64,000 nt of DNA from Flavobacteriaceae bacterium. GTDB taxonomy: Bacteria > Bacteroidota > Bacteroidia > Flavobacteriales > Flavobacteriaceae. The translations under genes were made by a program, and so were the position numbers. The stretch lies in assembly GCA_947456815.1 (NCBI GenBank), contig CANGTL010000008.1, positions 1 to 64,000 of the forward strand. The letters are read 5' to 3'. Of the stretch, positions 1-8,592 are shown piece after piece. The notes under the pieces were generated by a model. That model was not told where the DNA came from and did no database searches. It saw only the letters and a program-made list of their open reading frames with translations. Each line of letters begins with the position of its first letter. The first letter of the stretch is position 1.

Positions 1-106
1 CCTCTTTAATTTCGTAATACACTGTAATCGTGTCTCCAGCTCCGAATTCAGGGAAGTCTTTTCTTGCAACTAATTCGTCTTGAACGAATTTCATTAAATC
101 TGCCAT
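1..106 (-). CDS. rplS: 50S ribosomal protein L19, N-terminal part (runs off window start)
   Basis: Reverse-strand translation MADLMKFVQDELVARKDFPEFGAGDTITVYYEIKE matches the L19 N-terminus; adjacent to trmD as usual. Confidence 0.93.
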   Translation of the reverse strand, partial: MADLMKFVQDELVARKDFPEFGAGDTITVYYEIKE

Positions 107-207
107 GATAATTGTTTTAATTATGGTTTTAAATCAGAGCAACATTCGCGAGTTTCGCCAGAGGTTGGTCTAAGTGGGCGCAAATATAGATAAAAAAATC
201 AATAAAC

Positions 208-273
208 AAATTCCAAATTCCAAATAATTATTAATACTGATATTGGAATTTGGAATTTTTAAATTTGGAATTT
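208..273. repeat. AAATTCC heptamer units arranged as inverted arms (AAATTCC x2 ... GGAATTT x2, then one more GGAATTT)
   Basis: Direct reading: aaattccaaattcc at 208-221; ggaatttggaattt at 245-258; ggaattt at 267-273. Confidence 0.8.
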
Positions 274-946
274 ATTCTAATAAATCTGGTCTGCGATTTT
301 TCGTATGCTCATAAGCCTTGTCCTCGCGCCATTTGTCAATCTTTGCAAAATGGCCGCTAGTCAAAACATCTGGAACTTTCCAGCCTTTATAATCGGCAGG
401 TCTTGTATAAATTGGTCCAGACAACAAACCATCCTGAAAACTGTCTGTCAATGCCGAAGTCTCGTCGCTCAAAACACCAGGAATCAATCGAATAAGCGCG
501 TCAGACAAAACCAAAGCGCCCAATTCACCACCACTCAAAACATAATCGCCAATCGAAATTTCTTTCGTGATAAAATGATCTCGAACGCGCTGATCTACAC
601 CCTTGTAATGTCCGCACAAAATGATAATATTACCCAACATCGACATCGTATTCGCCATTTTCTGATCTAGCGTTTCTCCATCTGGCGTCATATAAATGAT
701 TTCGTCGTACTCGCGCTCGCTTTTCAACTTCGTGATACAAGCATCAATCGGTTGCACCATCATCACCATACCAGCGCCACCTCCGAAAGGATAATCGTCT
801 ACACTTTTTTGTTTGTTGGTCGTATAATCGCGCAAGTTGTGAAGATGCACTTCCACCAAACCTTTGTCAATCGCGCGTTTCATAATCGAAGCCTCAAACG
901 GACTCCGCAGTAATTCTGGTAAAACGGTAATGATATCGATGCGCAT
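272..946 (-). CDS. trmD: tRNA (guanine-N1)-methyltransferase
   Basis: [13 protein letters not shown]..., [23 protein letters not shown] motifs of TrmD. Confidence 0.97.
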   Translation of the reverse strand: MRIDIITVLPELLRSPFEASIMKRAIDKGLVEVHLHNLRDYTTNKQKSVDDYPFGGGAGMVMMVQPIDACITKLKSEREYDEIIYMTPDGETLDQKMANTMSMLGNIIILCGHYKGVDQRVRDHFITKEISIGDYVLSGGELGALVLSDALIRLIPGVLSDETSALTDSFQDGLLSGPIYTRPADYKGWKVPDVLTSGHFAKIDKWREDKAYEHTKNRRPDLLE

Positions 947-986
947 TATAATGAAGTTTTGGTCGACAAATGTACGAAGTTTTTTT

Positions 987-1095
987 AGGAGCTATTCCCG
1001 CTATACGTTACAATCTTTTGTGATTGTCACCCTGAGCGCAGTCGAAGGGCTTTTCTGACACAAAAGGATTTCCACTGCTATCGGGGCTAGGGCAA
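987..1095. repeat. Dispersed imperfect palindromic element, copy A, with REP-like CCCTGAGCGCAGTCGAAGGG in its loop
   Basis: aggagctattcccgctatacg...atcttttgtg ... cacaaaaggat...ctgctatcggggctagggcaa; second copy at 25982-26061. Confidence 0.75.
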
Positions 1096-1242
1096 CTTCA
1101 TCCCATTGAGCACTTGTCAGAAAATCTGCAATAATCAGTCCCATCAGCATTATCTGTGTGCTATCATCCATTTGTAAATTTCCAAAGCTTCAAATTATCT
1201 AATTAAATTCGTAATTTCGCCCCACAATTTAAAAACACAAAA

Positions 1243-2175
1243 ATGGAAAACGGAATATACGCTAAATTCAACACTGCAAAGGGTGCAATTTTAGTAAAGC
1301 TAACGCACGATTTAACACCAGGAACAGTTGGGAACTTCGTCGGATTGGCAGAAGGAAATCTAGAGAACAAAGTAAAACCACAAGGAAATAAATATTACGA
1401 TGGACTGAAATTTCACCGCGTTATTCCAGACTTTATGATTCAAGGTGGCTGTCCACAAGGCATCGGAACTGGTGGCCCAGGCTATAATTTTGATGATGAG
1501 TTTCACCAAGATTTACGTCACGATGCTCCAGGAGTTTTGTCGATGGCTAACTCTGGACCAGGAAGCAACGGTTCGCAATTCTTCATTACGCACGTCGCTA
1601 CACCATGGTTAGATGACAAACATACGGTTTTCGGAAATGTAGTCGAAGGACAAGACGTGGTTGATGCTATTGCGCAAGGTGATTCATTAGATTCTGTCGA
1701 AATCATTAGAGTAGGAGCAGAAGCTGAAAAATGGAATGCCATTGAAGCATTTCGAGTTTTTGAAGGTTCACGCGCCAAACGAGAAGCAGCAGCAAGAGCA
1801 GAAGCCGAAGCGGCAATGGAAAAATTAGCAGCCGGTTTTGAAAAGACAGAAAGTGGTTTACGATACAAAATGATCCAAAAAGGAAACGGTAAGAAAGCGG
1901 AAAATGGGAAAACAGTTTCTGTTCATTATTCAGGTTCATTAGAAAATGGAAAAGTCTTCGATTCGTCTTACACCAGAAAAAAACCAATAGAATTCCCATT
2001 AGGACAAGGTAACGTTATCGAAGGTTGGGACGAAGGAATCGCATTGTTGCAAGTAGGTGACAAGGCTCGATTTGTAATCCCATCGCATTTAGGTTACGGA
2101 TCTAGAGGCGCTGGCGGGGTAATTCCACCGAACGCCACTTTAGTTTTCGACGTAGAATTGATGGACGTGAAATAA
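1243..2175 (+). CDS. Two-domain peptidyl-prolyl isomerase: N-terminal cyclophilin, C-terminal FKBP
   Basis: Cyclophilin motifs [25 protein letters not shown] and [12 protein letters not shown] motifs [19 protein letters not shown] and [26 protein letters not shown]. Confidence 0.95.
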   Translation: MENGIYAKFNTAKGAILVKLTHDLTPGTVGNFVGLAEGNLENKVKPQGNKYYDGLKFHRVIPDFMIQGGCPQGIGTGGPGYNFDDEFHQDLRHDAPGVLSMANSGPGSNGSQFFITHVATPWLDDKHTVFGNVVEGQDVVDAIAQGDSLDSVEIIRVGAEAEKWNAIEAFRVFEGSRAKREAAARAEAEAAMEKLAAGFEKTESGLRYKMIQKGNGKKAENGKTVSVHYSGSLENGKVFDSSYTRKKPIEFPLGQGNVIEGWDEGIALLQVGDKARFVIPSHLGYGSRGAGGVIPPNATLVFDVELMDVK

Positions 2176-2267
2176 TATACGAAGGTCATTTTTTGATATT
2201 CGAAAAAAAATCTCAATGATAAAAGCTATTGGGATTTTTTTATATTTACAAATCAAAAGCAAATAAA

Positions 2268-2624
2268 ATGAAAGCAAAATATATTTTGGGTTTGTCACTA
2301 TTTGGAGTTTTCACTTCGTGCGGTACACCAGCGGCAGTAAGTTCAACAACTACAACGCAGATTGAAAAAGAAGAAAAAATCAAACCCACCGAAGGAGTTC
2401 CTACTGCACCACAAAGGGAAACTAGACAACTGGTCATGACCAAAGAGCTTACAGAGGGAAAAGATCTATATGAAAAATATTGCACCTCATGCCACAGAAT
2501 GTTTGAGGCCAAGGAATTTGGTAAGGATGAATGGCCATCCATCTTTGTGCAAATGCAAGAAAAAGCGCACTTAAGCAATAGTCAAATGGCGAGTATTTCG
2601 AATTATATATACGCGCAGTTGTAA
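2268..2624 (+). CDS. Monoheme c-type cytochrome-like lipoprotein
   Basis: Internal start MKAKYILGLSLFGVFTSCGT (lipobox) and CTSCH heme motif; the ORF track start at 2229 is probably too long. Confidence 0.75.
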   Translation: MKAKYILGLSLFGVFTSCGTPAAVSSTTTTQIEKEEKIKPTEGVPTAPQRETRQLVMTKELTEGKDLYEKYCTSCHRMFEAKEFGKDEWPSIFVQMQEKAHLSNSQMASISNYIYAQL

Positions 2625-2649
2625 TTCAATTATAATTTAAAATAAAAAA

Positions 2650-2677
2650 ACATCCCAATATTAGGATGTTTTTTTTA
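2650..2677 (+). terminator. Rho-independent terminator
   Basis: aacatccc-aatatta-ggatgtttttttt hairpin followed by T-run. Confidence 0.75.
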
Positions 2678-2722
2678 TGAAGTTACGATGAAATTAGTTC
2701 AGGTTTTATAGATTTCTATGAA

Positions 2723-3586
2723 CTAATCCTTAACTAGTATTTTTTCAGAAGCTACTAACTTCCCATTCTCAAACAACTGAATCAAATACAAGCCACCAGT
2801 CAAATTATCTTTAGTAAGCGAAATTTTATTACCACTTAAATGATCCATTTGTTTGACCATTTGCCCCATCGCATTATACATTTTTAGTGTTGAATTGTTG
2901 AAACTCAATTCTGAAGAAATCATCAAATCAGTTTGAAATGGGTTAGGCGAAAAGATTATTTTTGAAGCTTTATAATCAGCCTCAAAAATCCCCAAAGCAG
3001 CACAATCTGTCGCTGTTCCTCCATTTGCTATACCTTGATTGTAAATATTTTCACCATTTTGAAAACTGCATCGCAAAGCAAATACTGGATCTGAAAGCAT
3101 TTCGTAATTAGCAATCAATGGATGTTCTGTATTTCCAACACCCTCAACCCAAACTTCGTCAAAACCAAACGGACTCGAGATATTGTTCAAATACCACTGC
3201 CTTCTTTGTCCACCATTCACATTAATATTAGTGATTGCTAGAACAACATAGTTTTCTCCGTTGGCCAGAGTAATATTATCCGAAACATTTAGATTAAAGT
3301 CAAAAAATAAAACATCGGCGCCTCCGACATTTTTATACACTTTCCTTGAAGCAACATCTTCTCTCAACAAATATTCTGCGCTCGATGATGGGCTTCCGAA
3401 TTTTTGATAAGTATATATGCCAACCGTTTCCTGGCCGATTTGACTGATGGTGAAAGTTTGACTTCCACCAAAATTGTAAACGGTAACAACCCAAGATGAA
3501 TTGTTTAAAACAGGAATATACGCTTGCGAAAATACATTTCCAGTGACCAATATTAAAAGTAAATAAATGTAAGTTTTAGTGTTCAT
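2723..3586 (-). CDS. Secreted protein with T9SS type A sorting domain
   Basis: N-terminal signal peptide; C-terminal FSPNPFQTDL...LTGGLYLIQLFENGKLVASEKILVKD. Confidence 0.85.
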   Translation of the reverse strand: MNTKTYIYLLLILVTGNVFSQAYIPVLNNSSWVVTVYNFGGSQTFTISQIGQETVGIYTYQKFGSPSSSAEYLLREDVASRKVYKNVGGADVLFFDFNLNVSDNITLANGENYVVLAITNINVNGGQRRQWYLNNISSPFGFDEVWVEGVGNTEHPLIANYEMLSDPVFALRCSFQNGENIYNQGIANGGTATDCAALGIFEADYKASKIIFSPNPFQTDLMISSELSFNNSTLKMYNAMGQMVKQMDHLSGNKISLTKDNLTGGLYLIQLFENGKLVASEKILVKD

Positions 3587-3639
3587 TGTGTGGTTTTATT
3601 TTGGTTAATATAGTCTCGGAAAGTATTCAATTAAAGCTA

Positions 3640-4911
3640 TTACACCGTAAATCCATTCGGCAATATCGCTCCTTTTTTCACTACGATGATTCCATCTTTG
3701 ACAGTGTATAAAGGCGTGTTTGTATCCGCCAAATGTTTACCGCCGTTGAGTCTCACATCATTGCCAATTCGACAGTCTTTATCTACAATCGTATTGTTGA
3801 TAAAACAGCGTTCGCCAATGCCGACATTGATTATATTCATCTGTATATTACTGCGTATTTCCTCAATATTTTGATAGTAATCATTTCCCATCAAATACGA
3901 ATTGAGAATGGTTGACCCAAAACCAATGCGACTTCTAATACCAATAACGGAATGCTCAATCGTTGTTCCGTTGATGATGCAACCTTCTGTAATGATTGAC
4001 TTGTCGATGGTTGAGGTTCCTGTGATTTTCGATGGAGGTAAAACCCTCGCTCTTGTGTATATTTTACTTGAATTATCAAACAAATTAAATTTCGGAATAT
4101 CGTCGGTCAAACCTAAATTGGCTTCAAAAAACGAATCGATGTTTCCGATGTCGGTCCAGTAACCTTCATATTGATAACTCAGTATTTTTTCTTTTCCAAT
4201 CGATTGCGGAATGATCTCTTTCCCAAAATCTTTGGTATTCGGATTTTTCATCAATTCTACCAACAAATCTTTATTGAAGATGTAAATTCCCATCGAAGCC
4301 AAATACAATTTACCTTCCGATTTCATTTCGTCACTCACTTCCGACGTCCATTGCGGTAATAAATCAGCGGCCGGTTTTTCTATAAACGATGAAATAAAAC
4401 TGTTTTCATCGGTTTTTAAAATTCCAAATTCTGGCGCCTCTTTCGAGTTCACTGGTAAGGTCGCAATCGTAATGGTTGCGCCACTATCGTGATGGGCTTT
4501 GATCATTTGATTGAAATCCATTTGATACAACTGGTCGCCAGATAAAATCAGAGCGTAATCAAAGTCATGATTCATAAAATGTAGCATGCATTGTCGCACA
4601 GCATCGGCAGTTCCTTGAAACCACGTTGGGTTATCAGGCGTTTGCTCGGCAGCCAAAATATCAACGAAAGCGGTACTAAAGTGACTAAAATGATAGGTGT
4701 TTTTGATGTGCTGATTTAAAGAAGCGGAGTTGAATTGCGTCAACACAAACATTCTCTTGATATCCGAATTGATGCAATTCGAAATAGGAATATCCACCAA
4801 TCGATATTTTCCGGCAATGGGAACCGCAGGTTTTGAGCGCGTTTCTGTGAGAGGTGCCAAACGTGAACCTTGTCCGCCACCGAGAATGATAGCTAAAGCT
4901 GATTTATTCAT
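3640..4911 (-). CDS. glgC: Glucose-1-phosphate adenylyltransferase
   Basis: AIILGGGQGSRLAPLTETRSKPAVPIAGKYRLVDIPISN; followed by left-handed beta-helix C-terminus. Confidence 0.96.
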   Translation of the reverse strand: MNKSALAIILGGGQGSRLAPLTETRSKPAVPIAGKYRLVDIPISNCINSDIKRMFVLTQFNSASLNQHIKNTYHFSHFSTAFVDILAAEQTPDNPTWFQGTADAVRQCMLHFMNHDFDYALILSGDQLYQMDFNQMIKAHHDSGATITIATLPVNSKEAPEFGILKTDENSFISSFIEKPAADLLPQWTSEVSDEMKSEGKLYLASMGIYIFNKDLLVELMKNPNTKDFGKEIIPQSIGKEKILSYQYEGYWTDIGNIDSFFEANLGLTDDIPKFNLFDNSSKIYTRARVLPPSKITGTSTIDKSIITEGCIINGTTIEHSVIGIRSRIGFGSTILNSYLMGNDYYQNIEEIRSNIQMNIINVGIGERCFINNTIVDKDCRIGNDVRLNGGKHLADTNTPLYTVKDGIIVVKKGAILPNGFTV

Positions 4912-4916
4912 TTTCT

Positions 4917-6332
4917 TTATTTTTTTAAAGATTGGTATATTGCAATGTATTCTTCGGCTACTTTATCCCAAGAATGGTCAATTTGCTGAATGGTTTTTCT
5001 GATGTCATCGAATTTTTTGGTGTCGTGAAATAATTCAACAGCGCGAGAAATGGAATGACAAACATCGAAAACACTGGTTTCATTGTGACAAATTCCAAAT
5101 CCGCCATCGCCCATATCTACAACGGTATCACGCAATCCTCCTGTTCTTCTAACAATTGGAATATTGCCGTAACGCAAGGCGTACATTTGATTCAGACCGC
5201 AAGGCTCTACTCGCGATGGCATGAGTAAAAAGTCGGCGCCAGCATACAAAATATGCGCTAATTTCTCATTATAGCCGATGTAAGCGTTGTAATTTCCGTG
5301 ATAAAAATTTTGCAAACCTTCGAGCTCTCTTTCAACCGTTGGATCGCCAGAACCTAAAATTAAAATATTAATTTCTTGTGGATGTTGATTGAGTGCAACG
5401 CTGCAAATTTGTGGAATCAAATCAGCGCCTTTTTCACCTACTAATCTTCCAATAAACGTGAAAAGCGGTTTTGATGGATCTAGATTAAATTGTTCGCACA
5501 AGAATTCTTTGTTTTTTGTTTTCCCCTTTTTGAAATCTTTTAAAGTGTAATTAGCATGTAGTAATGGATCTGTTTTGGTGTTCCAAACTTCTGTGTCAAT
5601 TCCGTTTAAAATCCCTAGTGATTTAGGTCTTTCCCATCGTAACAAATTTTCCAAACCATTGGCGTGATTGCTAATTTCGTCGAGATAACTCGGAGAAACA
5701 GTTGTCACTTTCCAAGCACATTTGATGGCTGATGCAAGGGGATTGATTGTTCCATTCCATTCTAAATAACCAATTTTATACAAATCGAACTGAGGCAAAT
5801 AATGCAATTTATCATAGCCAAACCAACCTTGGTATTGTCCGTTATGAATGGTGATAATCGTAGGTGTGTTTTTTAGATTTTGATAATTAAAGCAATGCTG
5901 CACCATAAAGGGAATCAAGCCAGAATGATGATCGTGGCAGTGAATCACGTCTGGCAATTGATCGGTTTCCGTCAACCAATTCAAAAAAGCAATTTGAAAA
6001 GAAAGAAAGCGCTCGGTGTCGTCTTCATAGGAATAAACATTCGTCCGATCAAATAATTCTGGAATCGCAATTTGATATAACTCAAATCCCAATTGATTGG
6101 TTTTTTCTTTCAAAATAGAATAGGAGAAGAGAAAATAGCCCAATTTTAATTTTCCTTCATGCACCACGTCGTAGGCAGTTTTCTGAAAAAAAGCATTGTT
6201 ATATGCAGGAACAACGACTCGTGCCAGATGTCCCAATTGATTTTGGTATTTGGGCAAAGCGCCAACCACATCTCCCAATCCACCAACTTTGGCAACGGGA
6301 TAACATTCGGCGCTGATATGATATATATTCAT
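4917..6332 (-). CDS. glgA: Glycogen (starch) synthase
   Basis: AECYPVAKVGGLGDVVGALP; PSRVEPCGLNQMYALRYG; RRTGGLRDTV. Confidence 0.96.
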   Translation of the reverse strand: MNIYHISAECYPVAKVGGLGDVVGALPKYQNQLGHLARVVVPAYNNAFFQKTAYDVVHEGKLKLGYFLFSYSILKEKTNQLGFELYQIAIPELFDRTNVYSYEDDTERFLSFQIAFLNWLTETDQLPDVIHCHDHHSGLIPFMVQHCFNYQNLKNTPTIITIHNGQYQGWFGYDKLHYLPQFDLYKIGYLEWNGTINPLASAIKCAWKVTTVSPSYLDEISNHANGLENLLRWERPKSLGILNGIDTEVWNTKTDPLLHANYTLKDFKKGKTKNKEFLCEQFNLDPSKPLFTFIGRLVGEKGADLIPQICSVALNQHPQEINILILGSGDPTVERELEGLQNFYHGNYNAYIGYNEKLAHILYAGADFLLMPSRVEPCGLNQMYALRYGNIPIVRRTGGLRDTVVDMGDGGFGICHNETSVFDVCHSISRAVELFHDTKKFDDIRKTIQQIDHSWDKVAEEYIAIYQSLKK

Positions 6333-6520
6333 AGTGCAATAAACTTTCGTAGAATAAGGAAAATCCTTGCACTAAATGTATAAAAATAAATCAACTTTAA
6401 TGTTAGGCAGCTGTTATAAAAACTATACAGGTTCAAAAATGCGTTGGGAACAAAGCAAAAATAATTATCATAAAAATGTATATTTGAACATCAATCTACT
6501 TATTAATATAACAATATAAA

Positions 6521-6874
6521 ATGGAGAAAAGAGAGTTGTCTCAGTTGTTATGGTCTGATTTTGAAAAAGTTGAAATGCGAATCGGAACTATCATTGCGGT
6601 TGCAGATTTTCCCGAAGCTCGTAAACCAGCGTATCAGTTGACGATTGATTTTGGTAGTGATATTGGTCTCAAAAAATCTTCCGCACAAATTACCAAGCGT
6701 TATCAGAAAGAAGATTTGCTTGGTAAGCAAATTGTGGCAGTCGTCAATTTTCCGAAAAAGCAAATTGGAAAATTCAACAGCGAATGTTTGGTTTTGGGTT
6801 CAGTCGGAGAGGAGAATGATATTGTTTTGTTGACCTCGGATTTAAAAGTTGAAAATGGACTGCGAATTGGGTAA
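6521..6874 (+). CDS. csaA: CsaA-like tRNA-binding domain protein
   Basis: VEMRIGTIIAVADFPEARKPAYQLTIDFG; QIVAVVNFPKKQIG. Confidence 0.85.
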   Translation: MEKRELSQLLWSDFEKVEMRIGTIIAVADFPEARKPAYQLTIDFGSDIGLKKSSAQITKRYQKEDLLGKQIVAVVNFPKKQIGKFNSECLVLGSVGEENDIVLLTSDLKVENGLRIG

Positions 6875-6875
6875 T

Positions 6876-7490
6876 CTAAAAAGGACATTTTTTCATGGTC
6901 GCAGCCACTTCTTTTGCGTTCACGTTTTCGATTTTTTCTAATTCGGAAATGATGTTGGAATAATCTTTTTCATTTCTATTTTGGGACATTTTTTTGACCG
7001 CTTCGATACTTTCAATTTCGATTTCAAAGGCAACGATTCCAGCAACTTGACGCATGGTTTTTTCCGATAAGTCTTCGATTCGAACTGGGTTTTCAGAATG
7101 TGTTTCGTATTTATCGGTGAGCTTTTTTAGAGACGTAATTGCGGCATCACCTTCGATTATTTTAACTTTCCCGTAGACATGCACCGCGATGTAATTCCAG
7201 GTTGGAACATTTTCTTTTTCATACCAAGACGACGAGATATAAGTGTGTGGACCGGAAAAAATGGCCAAAACATTCGCATCTGATTCAAAACTTTCCCATT
7301 GTGGATTTTCTTTCGAAATATGGCCAAAAAGAATTGGTTTTCCACTTTCGTTTTGCTCTAATTCGAGCGGAATATGCGTCGCCCATAACTTCCCATTTTT
7401 GTTGTTAACTAGAATCCCAAAACTGTTTTCTTGAAGGAATTGTGTAATTTCTTCTTGGTTTTCGTTTTTATAAAGCTCAGGAATATACAT
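6876..7490 (-). CDS. PaiB-like FMN-binding protein
   Basis: MYIPELYKNENQEEITQFLQENSFGILV; HISKENPQW; VPTWNYIAVHVYGK. Confidence 0.85.
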   Translation of the reverse strand: MYIPELYKNENQEEITQFLQENSFGILVNNKNGKLWATHIPLELEQNESGKPILFGHISKENPQWESFESDANVLAIFSGPHTYISSSWYEKENVPTWNYIAVHVYGKVKIIEGDAAITSLKKLTDKYETHSENPVRIEDLSEKTMRQVAGIVAFEIEIESIEAVKKMSQNRNEKDYSNIISELEKIENVNAKEVAATMKKCPF

Positions 7491-7492
7491 GG

Positions 7493-7534
7493 GATTTAAG
7501 AAGTGAGATTTACGATATTAGATTTATGAAGCAC
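7493..7534. repeat. Six degenerate 7-bp units (GATTTAA GAAGTGA GATTTAC GATATTA GATTTAT GAAGCAC) beginning 2 nt upstream of the paiB-like start codon
   Basis: Direct reading; every unit begins with GA at exact 7-nt spacing. Confidence 0.75.
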
Positions 7535-7547
7535 AATTCTTCGTTGT

Positions 7548-8564
7548 TTAGATCACGTTGACTTCGGCTTCGATGTGAATACCGAATTTTTCAAAAATGG
7601 TTTTCTGAATGTCTTTGGAAACAGCCAAGATTTCTTGACCAGTTGCATTGCCATAATTTACCAAAACTAACGCTTGGTTTTTGTGAATTCCAGCATCGCC
7701 AAAACGTTTTCCTTTAAAGCCAGCTTGTTCTATGAGCCAACCTGCAGGAACTTTGACTTCAGTTTCTGAGACTTCATAGTACTTCATTTCGGGAAATTGT
7801 GCGTGAATTTTCTCGAAATCAATTTTTAAGAGGATTGGATTTTTAAAAAAACTACCGCTATTTCCCAACTCTTTCGGATCAGGTAATTTGCTTTGACGAA
7901 TAGCAATCACAGCGTTGCTCACGTCTTTTATTGTAGGATTTTCAATCCCGTGGTTAGCTAATTCAGCTTGAATATCGCCATATGCTGTATTGATCTTATG
8001 ATTGCGTTTGGTAAGTTGAAAAACCACCGATGTGATGATGTATTGGTCTTTTGCTTCCTGTTTGAAGATACTTTCACGATAACCAAAATGACAGTCTTTG
8101 TTTAAAAAAGTTTTTATTTCGAAAGTATCAATTTTTATGGCTTCGCAAGAGATCATAGTGTCTTTGATTTCGGCGCCGTAAGCTCCGATATTCTGGACTG
8201 GAGTTGTTCCGACATTGCCAGGAATTAGCGACATATTTTCTAATCCACCGTAATTTTGAGAAAGTGTCCACAGTACAAACTCATGCCAGTTTTCGCCAGC
8301 TTGACATTCAACCCAAACCCAATCGTCGTTTTCTTGAACTATATTTTTTCCTTTCAAATCGACATGTACGACCAACCCGTCAATATCTTGAGTCAATAGC
8401 ATATTACTTCCGCCACCAAGGATAAATTTCTTCTTGTCCTTATGTTCCTTTAAAATTGCTTCTAATTCGGACAAAGATTGTACAGCAACAAATTGCTTTG
8501 CCTTTGCTTCAATTCCAAAAGTGTTGAAATTTTTAAGTGAAAAGTCGGATTGAATTACTGTCAT
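7548..8564 (-). CDS. murB: UDP-N-acetylenolpyruvoylglucosamine reductase
   Basis: NTFGIEAKAKQF; ILGGGSNMLL; IPGNVGTTPVQNIGAYGAEI; NSGSFFKNP. Confidence 0.96.
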   Translation of the reverse strand: MTVIQSDFSLKNFNTFGIEAKAKQFVAVQSLSELEAILKEHKDKKKFILGGGSNMLLTQDIDGLVVHVDLKGKNIVQENDDWVWVECQAGENWHEFVLWTLSQNYGGLENMSLIPGNVGTTPVQNIGAYGAEIKDTMISCEAIKIDTFEIKTFLNKDCHFGYRESIFKQEAKDQYIITSVVFQLTKRNHKINTAYGDIQAELANHGIENPTIKDVSNAVIAIRQSKLPDPKELGNSGSFFKNPILLKIDFEKIHAQFPEMKYYEVSETEVKVPAGWLIEQAGFKGKRFGDAGIHKNQALVLVNYGNATGQEILAVSKDIQKTIFEKFGIHIEAEVNVI

Positions 8565-8592
8565 TTAATTAAGTTATTGCTAAGCAGGAGCT

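Noticed and set aside
305-670. 121-aa + strand ORF
   Set aside because: Entirely antisense to trmD, with no domain-like sequence; spurious
1518-1999. Two minus-strand ORFs (116 and 97 aa) opposite the cyclophilin-FKBP gene
   Set aside because: Antisense to a confidently coding gene; Ser/Leu-rich composition reflects the opposite strand's codons
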